Assembly (NCBI RefSeq): GCF_000717335.1
Contig: NZ_JNYZ01000015.1
Location: 62,001 to 126,000 of the forward strand
Origin: Amycolatopsis jejuensis
GTDB taxonomy: Bacteria > Actinomycetota > Actinomycetes > Mycobacteriales > Pseudonocardiaceae
Length of the DNA: 64,000 bases
Reading direction: 5' to 3'
Below are positions 42,137-51,074 of the stretch, piece after piece (the stretch's first letter is position 1; each line of letters begins with the position of its first letter). Below the pieces are notes generated by a model, which searched no databases, was not told where the DNA came from, and saw only the letters and a list, made by a program, of their open reading frames with translations. Both the position numbers and the translations under genes were made by a program.

Positions 42137-42527
42137 GGAGATCCCCTTTTCCCGGATGCGCAGCGAAATCGTGCTCACTCGGCATGCCGATCGCCGACCG
42201 GCAGCCGAACATGGTAGGTGCTATGTCCGAACATGGTAGATGCTATGTGGAGCGTGCGACCGCCGTCAAGAGACTCGGACCCCGCCCGCCATCGGACGCC
42301 GAGTGACGACGTGATCATCGAGGTCAAGCCTCGCTTGACACCCGCAACGCGCCAGGATGTAATGCCCAGCAACAGATATAGTTCAAGCTATTTGGTGTCG
42401 CGGGGTCGGCGGCACGGAACCATGCAACGCACCTCGCGCCTTGGCGTTTCGCAGCGCCGGACGGAGCTCCAGTCGAATCCGGCCCGGCCGGGTGGACGAC
42501 CTGAGAGCCAGAACGATGAGGGAAAAC
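42137..42527. promoter_or_regulatory. Divergent promoter with tandem 22-bp repeat and inverted repeats
   Basis: Two 22-base units (42205-42226 and 42227-42248; first half CCGAACATGGTA, second half differing at one base) lie directly in tandem before the leftward gene. Each contains a 14-base element ATGG-N6-CTAT (42211-42224, 42233-42246). A third element, ATAGTTCAAGCTAT, is at 42378-42391 before the rightward phosphotransferase. These match elements at 44728, 49654 and 49778 and look like sites of one regulator. The region is clearly richer in A and T than its neighbours. Confidence 0.6.
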
Positions 42528-43733
42528 ATGGACGTCGCAGATATGCACGAGCGGCTCACCACGTGGTTCGCCGCGAAGCTCCCGGAGGCCGGGAATCTCG
42601 AGGTGACGGGCATCGACCGGCTCTCGGTGGGGCACTCGAACGAGACGGTGGGGCTGACGCTTCGGTGGACGCAGGGCGGCAAGCCGCGCACCCGCGAGGT
42701 CGTGCTCCGTACGCGGCCGGTCGGGCCGGGGCTGCTCGAGCCCTACGACCTCCCGAAGCAGTTCAACGTCATGCAGTCGCTCGAATCATCCGACGTGCCC
42801 GTGCCGAAAGTGCTCTGGCTCGAGACCGATGAGGACGTCATCGGGCGCCCCTTCTACGTCATGGAGCGGTTGCATGGCGAGGTCTACGAGCCGCGCATCC
42901 CCGAGGACGTGCTCAGCACTCCCAAGGAGCGGGTCCAGCGGATGTACACGGACCTCGTGCACAAGATCGCGGCGGTGCACAACACCGACTGGCGCGTGCT
43001 GGGCCTCGGCTTCCTCGGCAAAGGGAAAGGCCATCTCGAGCGAGAGGTCGAGAGGTGGGAAGGCGAGATGAACCGCCTGAGGCTCGCCGATCATCCGGCG
43101 CTCGACCGCGTCGTCGACTGGCTGCGCAGGAACATTCCGGCTCCGTGTCCCCGTGTCACGCTCGTGCACGGCGACTGCAAGCTGGGGAACTTCATGTTCG
43201 AAGGCGAGGAAGTCGTCGGCGTGCTCGACTGGGAGATGGCCACGGTCGGCGACCCCTTGACGGACATCGGGTGGGCGCTGGCCATGTGGGACCCGGCGGG
43301 CGCCATGTCCGCCGACGATTTCCTGGCCCTCTACGAGGAGCTCACCGGGATCGAGGTCCGGAATCGGGTGTGGTACGAGGTCCTGGCGCGGCTCAAGATG
43401 ACAGTGATCATGCTCATCGGCTTCGCGCTCTTCGAAAATCGGGAGAGCGACGATCTTCGCTTTGCCTTGATGGGCATGGCCATTCCCGGCGTCATGCAGG
43501 CCGCCCTGGCGCAGATTGGTGCCGGCGAGGAACTGTCCATGGGTCCGCTCACCCCGGATCCCGAAAGGGTGGCGCAGGGGATTTCGACGCTCATCCAGGA
43601 CATCGTCCTGCCGGAGCTGTCCAGCGATGCCGCCCGTGCGCAGGTGGGCGCAGCCTCGATGCTGCTGACCCTTCATGGCGCGAGCATTCTCTCCATCGGC
43701 GGCGGCGACCGAACCTCCGTCGGGAGCGCGTGA
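42528..43733 (+). CDS. Phosphotransferase (APH-fold) family protein
   Basis: A 401-residue kinase-fold protein of the aminoglycoside phosphotransferase/ACAD10-11 N-domain type. The N-lobe has DRLSVGHSNETVGLTLRW. The catalytic loop is VTLVHGDCKLGNFMFEGEE and the metal motif VVGVLDWEMATVGDPLTDIG. Relatives phosphorylate hydroxylated acyl-CoAs or small metabolites. In mycobacterial-type catabolic clusters they sit with dehydrogenases and hydrolases as here. The ATG at 42528 is chosen, with GAGGGA just upstream; ATG at 42516 is possible. An ATAG-N6-CTAT element precedes it. Confidence 0.85.
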   Translation: MDVADMHERLTTWFAAKLPEAGNLEVTGIDRLSVGHSNETVGLTLRWTQGGKPRTREVVLRTRPVGPGLLEPYDLPKQFNVMQSLESSDVPVPKVLWLETDEDVIGRPFYVMERLHGEVYEPRIPEDVLSTPKERVQRMYTDLVHKIAAVHNTDWRVLGLGFLGKGKGHLEREVERWEGEMNRLRLADHPALDRVVDWLRRNIPAPCPRVTLVHGDCKLGNFMFEGEEVVGVLDWEMATVGDPLTDIGWALAMWDPAGAMSADDFLALYEELTGIEVRNRVWYEVLARLKMTVIMLIGFALFENRESDDLRFALMGMAIPGVMQAALAQIGAGEELSMGPLTPDPERVAQGISTLIQDIVLPELSSDAARAQVGAASMLLTLHGASILSIGGGDRTSVGSA

Positions 43734-43963
43734 GCTCCGGTGATGAGACCGGCTCGACCCGGCAGGCCGGGTACGCACGGCGGCCTTGTTGTGCCCGCCC
43801 GGCGGTCGCCGTTAGTCTGGTGCCGCACATGGCAGTCCTCGTCGCGGCACCTGCCGGGACGGGTTCGCTGCGCCACATCGTCATTGCGAGGCCACAATGG
43901 ACAACCGCAGCGGACATCGACCCCGCCCGGCCGGAAGCGTCGTCGGCCGGTGAGGGATTGAGG

Positions 43964-44623
43964 ATGGGCCGCACCGAGTCCGCTGCACACACCCGCAGCC
44001 TTGTGATCCACGAGACGATCAAGACGATCGCCGACATCGGCTACTACCGCACCACCTCGAACGAGATCGCCCGCCGATCGGGCGTCACGTGGGGCGTCAT
44101 CCAGTACCACTTCGGGTCGCGCGAGGGCCTGCTGCTGGCTGTCATCGAGGACGCCGTCGACGAAGTGATCGCCCGCTTCGCCAACGCCGTGATCAAGGGT
44201 GATACCGTGGACGAGCGACTCGATTCCTGGGTGTCGCTCATCTTCGACTACTACGGCCGAGCCGAATACATCAGCGTCCTGCAGGTCTTGCTCGACGTCG
44301 CTCGCGATCCCAATACGGCGGAAGACGCTCGAGCCACGCTCCGCCGCTTCGGCGACTCGCTGTCGTTCCACGTCGATCGGCTGCTCCACGAGATCATTCC
44401 TGGCCGGACCGCCGAGCCGGGGATGGCGGCATACCTCCACATGGCGACATGGGGCGTCGCCGTCAGCACGACGCTGGCGGTGATGATGGGTGACCGTTTC
44501 GACGACGAACACGCCGCACACGTCCGCGCCGTTCTCGTCGAAGCGGCCACCGCTCACGTCAATTCGTCCGCCAGGTCTCCTCGGGCTCGCAGGCGAACCA
44601 CCCCGCCGAAGAAACGCTCCTGA
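43964..44623 (+). CDS. TetR family transcriptional regulator
   Basis: A 219-residue regulator. The helix-turn-helix is TTSNEIARRSGVTWGVIQYH followed by FGSREGLLLAVIEDAV. The C-terminal domain shows FDYYGRAEYISVLQVLLDVA, and the tail is very basic (SPRARRRTTPPKKRS). The ATG at 43964 has GAGGGA 6 bases upstream. It lies between the two paralogous genes and is the obvious candidate to bind the ATAG-N6-STAT elements of this region. Confidence 0.85.
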   Translation: MGRTESAAHTRSLVIHETIKTIADIGYYRTTSNEIARRSGVTWGVIQYHFGSREGLLLAVIEDAVDEVIARFANAVIKGDTVDERLDSWVSLIFDYYGRAEYISVLQVLLDVARDPNTAEDARATLRRFGDSLSFHVDRLLHEIIPGRTAEPGMAAYLHMATWGVAVSTTLAVMMGDRFDDEHAAHVRAVLVEAATAHVNSSARSPRARRRTTPPKKRS

Positions 44624-44679
44624 CGGCTGAATCACTCCCATCCGCTGCGCGTACGACCTGCTCCGTCAGCGCGGGTTGC

Positions 44680-44714
44680 GATGTCTCGCAAAGGCAAAGC
44701 CCTTGCGAGACATC
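44680..44714. terminator. Strong hairpin downstream of the TetR gene
   Basis: GATGTCTCGCAA (44680-44691) pairs perfectly with TTGCGAGACATC (44703-44714), and the loop contains a further GGC/GCC pairing. It lies 57 bases after the TetR stop and about 110 bases before the next gene. There is no T-run, so it could be a terminator, an mRNA structure or an operator. Confidence 0.5.
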
Positions 44715-44727
44715 ACGTTCTCGCGGC

Positions 44728-44741
44728 ATAGTGCGAAGTAT
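44728..44741. promoter_or_regulatory. ATAG-N6-GTAT element before the 44827 gene
   Basis: ATAGTGCGAAGTAT lies in the leader of the gene at 44827. It matches the ATAG-N6-CTAT elements at 42378 and 49778 except for one base of the second half-site. Its position about 85 bases before the start suits a regulator site. Confidence 0.35.
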
Positions 44742-44826
44742 GTGAATGACTGCGGGCACGCGCCCGCTGGTCATCCAGTTCTGATCCCGGACCAAGCTCG
44801 AACGAGAGAAGGAACGGACATCATTC

Positions 44827-45996
44827 ATGGCAGTACAGGGCATCGGCCCCCTCCGGAAGGCAGACGAGGGCCTCAACCACCAGCTCCCGGACACGTTCGG
44901 CACGGTCGCCGATGCTGACTACTCCTGGACGGAGAAGATCTGGATGTCGATGGCCCGCATGGACGGCACCATGCAGGTCGACTTCGGGCTGGGTAAATAT
45001 CACAACCGCAACGTCTTCGACGGCTTCGCGGGCGTTTCGCGGGGCAAGGAACAGTGGACGGTCCGGGCGAGCCGGGAGTTGGCCACCGCGCCGGAGGACG
45101 CATCCGTGGGTCCGATCTCGTACGAGGTCGTCGAACCCTTGAAGAAGGTCCGGGCTCGGCTGGAACCCAACGACGCTGCTCGGCTGGCATTCGACCTGAC
45201 ATTCGACGGGGTGCTCACGCCGTTCTTCGAGCACCGCAACGACATGCGCGACCCGCTCAGTGGGCGGATGGGGTCGAACGTGGTCCGGTACCACCAGGGC
45301 GGGCTCATTTCCGGGACCATCGAACTCGAAGGTGAGACCTACCGGGTGACGCCGGACGAGTGGTTCGGCGTGCGGGACCACTCGTGGGGTATCCGAGGGT
45401 CGCTCGTCGGATCGCCGCCCCCCGACCTCAAGCCGGCCCCTGACTACGTGCAGCAGGTCGCGAGCGCGAAGACACTGATGAACTGGACCCAGATGTTCCT
45501 CCGGGCGCCGTCCGGGTCGTACTACGAACTCTCGATCTTCCTCACGGGCTCCTCGGGTATCGGCGACTCGGCGTTCCTCAACTACCCGGACGGCCGCCAG
45601 GAGCTGGTGGGCGTCGAGTCACACATGAGGTACCACCCGCGGACCCGGTTCCTCGAATCGGGCGAGATCCACCTCAAGCACCGTTCCGGCGAGAAGCGGG
45701 TCTTCGAGGTGGAGCCGGTCGGGGAGTCGGGGTTCCACCTCGCCGCGGCCGGTTATGGCGACTGGAAGGGGCACCGCCAGGGTCGGTACCTGGGGGAGCT
45801 CGTCGTCGACGGGGAGTACATCGCCGACTGCACCACGCCGGAGGTGCTCCGGTCGTTGGGGCAGTTCCGGGACAAGCCGGTCCGGGTCCGGGAGGGCAGC
45901 GCCGAGGGGTACGGCATCTTCGAGAGCATCATCACGGGTACGTGGCCCGAGCTCGGGCTCGACGATTCGAACCACGTCCCGGGAATGGGCATCTGA
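44827..45996 (+). CDS. Protein of unknown family, paralogue of 40976-42136
   Basis: A 389-residue protein closely resembling the gene at 40976-42136 along its whole length: VQGIGPLRKADEGLNHQL, VDFGLGKYHNRNVFDGFAG, EWFGVRDHSWGIRG and VREGSAEGYGIFESIITGTWP. The extra residues fall in a short loop after DHSWGIRG. It is predicted cytoplasmic. ATG at 44827. The alcohol dehydrogenase starts one base after its stop, so the two are cotranscribed. Two diverged copies kept side by side may handle related substrates or form a heteromer. Confidence 0.75.
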   Translation: MAVQGIGPLRKADEGLNHQLPDTFGTVADADYSWTEKIWMSMARMDGTMQVDFGLGKYHNRNVFDGFAGVSRGKEQWTVRASRELATAPEDASVGPISYEVVEPLKKVRARLEPNDAARLAFDLTFDGVLTPFFEHRNDMRDPLSGRMGSNVVRYHQGGLISGTIELEGETYRVTPDEWFGVRDHSWGIRGSLVGSPPPDLKPAPDYVQQVASAKTLMNWTQMFLRAPSGSYYELSIFLTGSSGIGDSAFLNYPDGRQELVGVESHMRYHPRTRFLESGEIHLKHRSGEKRVFEVEPVGESGFHLAAAGYGDWKGHRQGRYLGELVVDGEYIADCTTPEVLRSLGQFRDKPVRVREGSAEGYGIFESIITGTWPELGLDDSNHVPGMGI

Positions 45997-45997
45997 C

Positions 45998-47077
45998 ATG
46001 CGAGCGGCAGTGATGTGGGAAACGGGGAAGCCGCTCGAGGTGCTCGACGACATCGAGGTGCACCCGCCCGGGCCGGGAGAGGTACGGGTTCGGCTCTTCG
46101 CCAGCGGCGTATGTCACAGCGATTTGTCGACGCGGAACGGGAAGATGGGAGAGTCCCCGTTCCTTCCGGCCATTCTCGGGCACGAGGGGGCCGGCGTCGT
46201 CGTCGAGACCGGACCCGGCGTCACCGAGGTCGCCGAGGGAGATCACGTCATTCTCTCCTGGGTCTCGGTTTGTGGCGCGTGCAAGTTCTGTCTCGGGGGC
46301 CAGCAGAATCTGTGCTCTCGCGGAAGCTTGGGACAGCCGGTCGCTCGATTCTCGATCGGCGACAGGGACTGCTACGCAGCCATCGGGCTGGCCACGTTCG
46401 GCACGGAGACCGTCGTCGGCCAGAACGCGTGCATCAAGATCGCCGGAGACGTCCCGCTCGAGGTCGGCGCGCTGATCGGATGCGGGGTGATGACCGGAGT
46501 CGGCGCCGCAATCAACACAGCGAAGGTCTGGCCTGGGGCGAACGTCGCGATCATCGGGTGCGGGGGCGTCGGCGTGAACGTGATCCAAGGCGCCCGGATC
46601 GCGGGCGCGGCGAACATTGTTGCCGTCGACACCGTGGATCGGAAGCTGAAGAGCGCACAGGAACTCGGTGCAACGCATGGCATCCACCCCCATGAGGTGC
46701 CACAGGCGATTGACGAGATCACCGGCGGCGACGGGTTTGACGTCGTTTTCGAGGCCATCGGCTCATCGACCACCGTCAAGGCCGCATGGGATGCGACCCG
46801 CCGCGGGGGAACAACCGTCATGGTGGGAATCGCTGCCGCCGACGACATGCTGGCTTTGAGCCCTCTGGAGCTGGTCGGAAGTGAGAAGCGCCTCGTCGGA
46901 TCGCTCTACGGATCCGCTGATGTGCGTCGAGACTTTCCTCGCCTCGTCGAACTCTGGCGGCAGGGAAAGCTCGAAGTCGAGGCCCTGATCAGCAGGCGGA
47001 TCACGCTCGATGAAATCAACGTCGCCTTCCGCGCGATGGATGCAGGCGAGGTGCTGCGAAGCGTCATCGTGTACTGA
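45998..47077 (+). CDS. Zinc-dependent long-chain alcohol dehydrogenase
   Basis: A 359-residue medium-chain (MDR) alcohol dehydrogenase of the class III-like group. The catalytic zinc ligands include FASGVCHSDLS and PAILGHEGAGVV. The structural zinc site is CGACKFCLGGQQNLC. The coenzyme fold is VAIIGCGGVGVNVIQGARIAG, ending VAVD, typical for NAD(H). It oxidises an alcohol to an aldehyde or ketone or the reverse. It is coupled to the unknown gene at 44827, which suggests both act on one hydroxylated substrate. Confidence 0.9.
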   Translation: MRAAVMWETGKPLEVLDDIEVHPPGPGEVRVRLFASGVCHSDLSTRNGKMGESPFLPAILGHEGAGVVVETGPGVTEVAEGDHVILSWVSVCGACKFCLGGQQNLCSRGSLGQPVARFSIGDRDCYAAIGLATFGTETVVGQNACIKIAGDVPLEVGALIGCGVMTGVGAAINTAKVWPGANVAIIGCGGVGVNVIQGARIAGAANIVAVDTVDRKLKSAQELGATHGIHPHEVPQAIDEITGGDGFDVVFEAIGSSTTVKAAWDATRRGGTTVMVGIAAADDMLALSPLELVGSEKRLVGSLYGSADVRRDFPRLVELWRQGKLEVEALISRRITLDEINVAFRAMDAGEVLRSVIVY

Positions 47078-47136
47078 CGCCAAGGCCCTGGGCCGAAGGA
47101 GACGTCGGCGACGCCACGTTCGATGACGCCCATCGC

Positions 47137-48069
47137 CTATCTCGGCGGGATTCGCGGGGCGGTGCGGTCCGCGAGCTCGTCGTGCAGCACCGAGAAGTAC
47201 GCCGGGATCTTGGTGACATCGCCGATGATCTCGGGGGTGGGGATCTCGCCACGTGCGGCGACATCGGCCAGGTGCAGCGGGGCGGTGCGGAGGGCGGCCT
47301 CGTAGGGCAGCACCATCTTGACGTCGACGTCGTCGACCTCTCCGGCCTGGACGTCGCACTCCTTCCCATTGCTCCGCAGGTGGAAGCCGGCGCGACTGCC
47401 GGCGCCGAGGCCGACGGTGCCCGGAGGGGCATCGGTCCAGACCTCGCAGAAGGCGAACGATCCGGCGCCCGACGCATTGTCCTTCACCAACCGCTGCAAG
47501 GTCTCGCGAGCGAGGTCGAGCCACTGCTCGCCACCGAATACGACCTTGTCCTGACGCGCGTCTGTGACGGTGGACGTCGCCGTCCAGCGGTGCTGGTTGT
47601 CGAGCGTCGCCTGGACGATCGGCGTCCACTGCGCCACGGTCGTGTCCCGGACGTCGATGTCGAAGCTCGTCGTCGTCCGGAACTCGAGCACGACGACGCC
47701 GTTGTCACCGGCTCGGTAGGTGTACGGCTGGTCGGCCTTGACGAAGAAGCCGTTGCCCGCCTCGATCACGCGGTTGCCCATGATCGCCTCGCCGCTCACG
47801 ACGAAGTACAGGCAGTCCGCGGAGTGGCTGTGGCGCGGAAGGCGGAAGCCCGGCTCGAAGCGCGCCCACACGAGGCTGACCGCATCTTCACCGGCACGCC
47901 CGAACAGGGCCTTGACCCGCTGCCCCGCGAGGTACGCGGAGAAGTCGAGGTTCGAGAACACCTCGGGATCGATCTCGCCCACCGGTGTCATCATGCCGGT
48001 GTCGTCGATCAGCGGGGCATCCTCGTGCGTGTAGAACGTGATGCCCGTCGACTCGCCAGTGCCTGCCAT
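47137..48069 (-). CDS. Cupin-domain protein
   Basis: A 310-residue protein with a cupin barrel in its middle: RLPRHSHSADCLYFVVSGEA (metal-binding HxH...E) and AGNGFFVKADQPYTYRAGDN. The C-terminal part (GFHLRSNGKECDVQAGEVDD) has no recognised fold. It may be a metal-dependent dioxygenase, isomerase or binding protein. The ATG at 48069 follows GAAGGAAGGGA. It converges on the alcohol dehydrogenase. TCTCAA (48154-48159) and TTGAGA (48171-48176) form an inverted repeat in its promoter. Confidence 0.75.
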   Translation of the reverse strand: MAGTGESTGITFYTHEDAPLIDDTGMMTPVGEIDPEVFSNLDFSAYLAGQRVKALFGRAGEDAVSLVWARFEPGFRLPRHSHSADCLYFVVSGEAIMGNRVIEAGNGFFVKADQPYTYRAGDNGVVVLEFRTTTSFDIDVRDTTVAQWTPIVQATLDNQHRWTATSTVTDARQDKVVFGGEQWLDLARETLQRLVKDNASGAGSFAFCEVWTDAPPGTVGLGAGSRAGFHLRSNGKECDVQAGEVDDVDVKMVLPYEAALRTAPLHLADVAARGEIPTPEIIGDVTKIPAYFSVLHDELADRTAPRIPPR

Positions 48070-48214
48070 CGTCGATCCCTTCCTTCCGGTTGAGCTTGTC
48101 GGGGTACCAACGTGTGTCATCCGTCGGGTCTGGCACCGCGCCCTGCAACGCAATCTCAACCAGCAGCAGTTTGAGACAGGGCAACTGATCGGGCCTCGAA
48201 GCCGATGACCAGCG

Positions 48215-49414
48215 TCAGCCCAGCACGCCCCGGACGGCGGCGATCAGCCCACGCGTTCTCGGGTCGTCGGGCATCATCGCCATTTGGTTCATGACGTACC
48301 CGAAGCCGATCCCGGCGTCCCGGTCGGCGAAACCGAGCGAGCCGCCGGCGCCGGAGTGGCCGAACGAGGCCGGGCTGAGCCACTGGGTGGCCGCCGGCAG
48401 CATGAAGCCGAGGCCGAACTGCATGTCGAGGGACGCCTCCATTCCCGGCGGAGCACCGAAGATGGTGGAGTCCGCCGTCTGACGGGTGACCGCCCGTTCG
48501 AGCGCCGCCTCCGAGAGCAGCCGCACACCGGCGACGTCGCCGATGGTGGCGGCGTACATCCGGGCCACCGAGCGGGCGTCGCTCACCATGTTCGCGGCCG
48601 GCCACTCCGATGCCCGCACCTGACGGGCGTTCATGCCGCCGCGCTCGGTGACGAAAGTCGGCGGGACGGCGCCACCAAAGGCCATGGCGCGACCGAAAAC
48701 GGACTCCGGCCCCGTCAGCTGCGCCATCATCTCGGCCGTGGCGGGGTCCATCTCGATCTCCGGCGGCGGCTGGAGCGGGGCCACGCGTGCCTCGGCCGCA
48801 TGCGGCAGCCCGATCCACGCGTCGAGCCGGAGCGGCACGGCCACCTCCTCGGCGAATGTCTGCCCGATCGTGCGGCCGGTGGCCCGCCGCACCACCTCGC
48901 CGATCAGGAAGCCGTAGGTGAAGGCGTGGTAGGCGTGCCGGGTCCCCGGCTCCCAGAGCGGTGGTTGGGCGGCGAGCGCCTCGACGACGGGTGTCCACTC
49001 GCACGCCTGCTCGAGGGTGAGCGGGCCGTCGAGCACGGGCAGGCCGGCCTGGTGACTCAGCAGCCACCGCACTTTGGTCGCCTCCTTGCCGTTCGCCGCG
49101 AACTCGGGCCAGTACTCGGCGACTGGGGCGTCGAGGTCGATCTCGCCCCGCTCGGCCAGGCGGTTGGCGCAGATGGCCGTCGCTCCCTTGGTGGTCGACA
49201 TGGCGAGGACGACGGTGTCCTCCTGCCACGGACGTCCCGTGCTCGGATCGGCGACACCACCCCACAGGTCGACGACCGGGTTCCCCTTTGCGTAGACGCT
49301 GCACGCCGCACCGACGTCGCCATGGAGCTCGAAGTTCTCGCGGAACGCGTCCGCAACCGATCCCCAGCCCTCCTCGACGTACCCGCGCACCTCCGTCGTC
49401 TTGCTCGTGCTCAT
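48215..49414 (-). CDS. Serine hydrolase of the beta-lactamase/esterase family
   Basis: A 399-residue class C beta-lactamase-fold hydrolase. The SxxK nucleophile is LAMSTTKGATA (Ser73-Lys76), the tyrosine motif is in YHAFTYGFLIGEVV and the third motif is FGHSGAGGSLGF. No signal peptide is visible, so this is more likely an intracellular esterase of the EstB/LovD kind than an antibiotic-resistance enzyme. The ATG at 49414 has GGAG upstream. It faces away from the LLM gene, with 466 bases between. It probably hydrolyses or transfers an acyl group. Confidence 0.85.
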   Translation of the reverse strand: MSTSKTTEVRGYVEEGWGSVADAFRENFELHGDVGAACSVYAKGNPVVDLWGGVADPSTGRPWQEDTVVLAMSTTKGATAICANRLAERGEIDLDAPVAEYWPEFAANGKEATKVRWLLSHQAGLPVLDGPLTLEQACEWTPVVEALAAQPPLWEPGTRHAYHAFTYGFLIGEVVRRATGRTIGQTFAEEVAVPLRLDAWIGLPHAAEARVAPLQPPPEIEMDPATAEMMAQLTGPESVFGRAMAFGGAVPPTFVTERGGMNARQVRASEWPAANMVSDARSVARMYAATIGDVAGVRLLSEAALERAVTRQTADSTIFGAPPGMEASLDMQFGLGFMLPAATQWLSPASFGHSGAGGSLGFADRDAGIGFGYVMNQMAMMPDDPRTRGLIAAVRGVLG

Positions 49415-49880
49415 CGTCACGCTCCTCGCTCGACCAGGATGGGCGTTGCATCCGCCGTCCAACTGGGAAACATTGCGGGCGCTCGAGAATCGACCGCAAG
49501 GGTCGCCGACGACCAGCACTCGGGCCGCCCGGCACCCGATGGCCGTCCAGCGCGAACGGCGCACGAAGGCGGTGCCGAGGCACGAGTGGTGAGAGTGGCG
49601 CCAAGGCGGAACGGCGCCGGACATGCCCGAGTCCTCGGCGCCGTGGCGACAATATAGTAGTTACTAGGTTTCGGTCAAGGTTCGGCCGCGTCCGGCGCCG
49701 GACGAGCGGCTCATGCTGCCGCCGGTGCGTTCAGGACGCGCTTGACGCCGGGCGGCACGCGTCCTATAAATATTCACATAGCGTTCGCTATTCCCGTTGC
49801 GCAGAAGGACATTTGGGCCCGGGGAAACCCTCTGGCTCGGTCGGGACGCCACCCGCGGCGGGACCGAAAGGAGCACGTTC
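49415..49880. promoter_or_regulatory. Divergent promoter region with two ATAG-type inverted repeats
   Basis: No gene is seen in these 466 bases. ATAGTAGTTACTAG (49654-49667) and ATAGCGTTCGCTAT (49778-49791) match the elements before the genes at 40976 and 42528. The second lies in an AT-rich stretch (TATAAATATTCACATA just before it), about 90 bases before the LLM start, a good place for the promoter. Confidence 0.55.
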
Positions 49881-51074
49881 ATGAAGGTTGGTATCACGCT
49901 CTTCGCCCAGAACTTTCGCGATTGGGATCGATTCGAAGCACTGGAGCGGGGCGAGAAAGCAGGGACTCCGAGCTTCTCCGACACGCAGGTGTTCGAGGAC
50001 GAGGTCCGCCTCGGCGAGCAGATCGAGCCGCTCGGCTTCGACTCGATCTGGAGCGTCGAGCACCATTTCACGCCGTACACCATGGTCACCAACGTCGCCC
50101 AGTTCCTCACGTTCTGGGCCGGGCGCACCAGCCGGATCGGCCTGGGGACGATGGTGGCGGTCATTCCGTGGCACCACCCGCTCCGCCTGGCGGAGGAACT
50201 GGTCATGCTCCAGCACCTCCTCGGCGACCGCGAGCTCACGGTCGGGTTCGGCCGGGGCGCCGGACGGCGGGAGTTCGGCGGCATGAGCGTTCCGATGGGC
50301 GAGTCGCGGGGGCGCTTCCTCGAGGCGCTCGAGATCATCCGGCTGGCGCTCACCGAGGAGCGGTTCTCCTTTGAGGGCGAATACTTCACGCTGCCGGACG
50401 TCCAGCAGCGTCCGGAGAGCCCGACCCTCTCGCTGCGGCCCCGGCCCCGGGACGCCGAGCGTCTGCTGGAGTCGATGCACTGCGCGTGGGGGACGCCGCA
50501 GACCGCGCCCATCGCGGCCAAGGCGGGCCTGAAGCCGCTCATCATCCCCCAGAAGTCGTTCGAGGAGTACGGCCCCGAGCTCGAGGCGTTCAACAAGACC
50601 CGGGCCGAGGCCGGCCACCAGCCCGCCGCCCCGGCCCTCGTGACTTGGTTCTACTGCGCCGAAACCGAAGACGAGGCCCGTGAGGGCGCCGTCCGTTACA
50701 TGCGCGAGTACGCCGAGAGCTCCATGCGGCACTACGAACTGGCGGGCGCCCACTTCGCGAATACGAAGGGCTACGAGCACTATGCCGCGATGAGCGAGCA
50801 GATCACCGCCGCGGCAAGCGCGGGGGACGCCGCCAAGCCGGGCTTCGCCGACGCGTTCCTCCGTGACCACATCTGGGGCACGCCCGACCAGTGCATCGAG
50901 AAGCTGAAGGCGGCCAACGCATTCATGGGGCCGTCGGAGTTCATCGGCGTAGCCAAGTACGGCGGCATGCCGGTCGAGTTGGCCGAAAAGAGCCTGCAGC
51001 TGTTCGCCAAGGAGGTACTCCCGGCCGCCCACGAGCTCGAGCCTGCGGACACTCCTGTGGTCGCCACGAGCTAG
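49881..51074 (+). CDS. LLM-class flavin-dependent monooxygenase (luciferase-like)
   Basis: A 397-residue luciferase-fold enzyme. Visible are MKVGITLFAQNF, QIEPLGFDSIWSVEHHF (strand 2, with the EHH phrase of the luciferase/alkanal group), RTSRIGLGTMVAVIPWHHPL and TVGFGRGAGRREF. The C-terminal WGTPDQCIEKLKAANAF is the usual closing repeat. The reduced flavin is probably delivered by the flavin reductase downstream (51464). The ATG at 49881 follows AAAGGAG. The true substrate may be an alkanesulfonate, ketone, terpene or similar compound. Confidence 0.85.
   Translation: MKVGITLFAQNFRDWDRFEALERGEKAGTPSFSDTQVFEDEVRLGEQIEPLGFDSIWSVEHHFTPYTMVTNVAQFLTFWAGRTSRIGLGTMVAVIPWHHPLRLAEELVMLQHLLGDRELTVGFGRGAGRREFGGMSVPMGESRGRFLEALEIIRLALTEERFSFEGEYFTLPDVQQRPESPTLSLRPRPRDAERLLESMHCAWGTPQTAPIAAKAGLKPLIIPQKSFEEYGPELEAFNKTRAEAGHQPAAPALVTWFYCAETEDEAREGAVRYMREYAESSMRHYELAGAHFANTKGYEHYAAMSEQITAAASAGDAAKPGFADAFLRDHIWGTPDQCIEKLKAANAFMGPSEFIGVAKYGGMPVELAEKSLQLFAKEVLPAAHELEPADTPVVATS

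Noticed and set aside
48215..49414. Antibiotic-resistance beta-lactamase
   Set aside because: The SxxK and Tyr motifs fit the wider esterase/transacylase group, there is no signal peptide, and the neighbours are catabolic.
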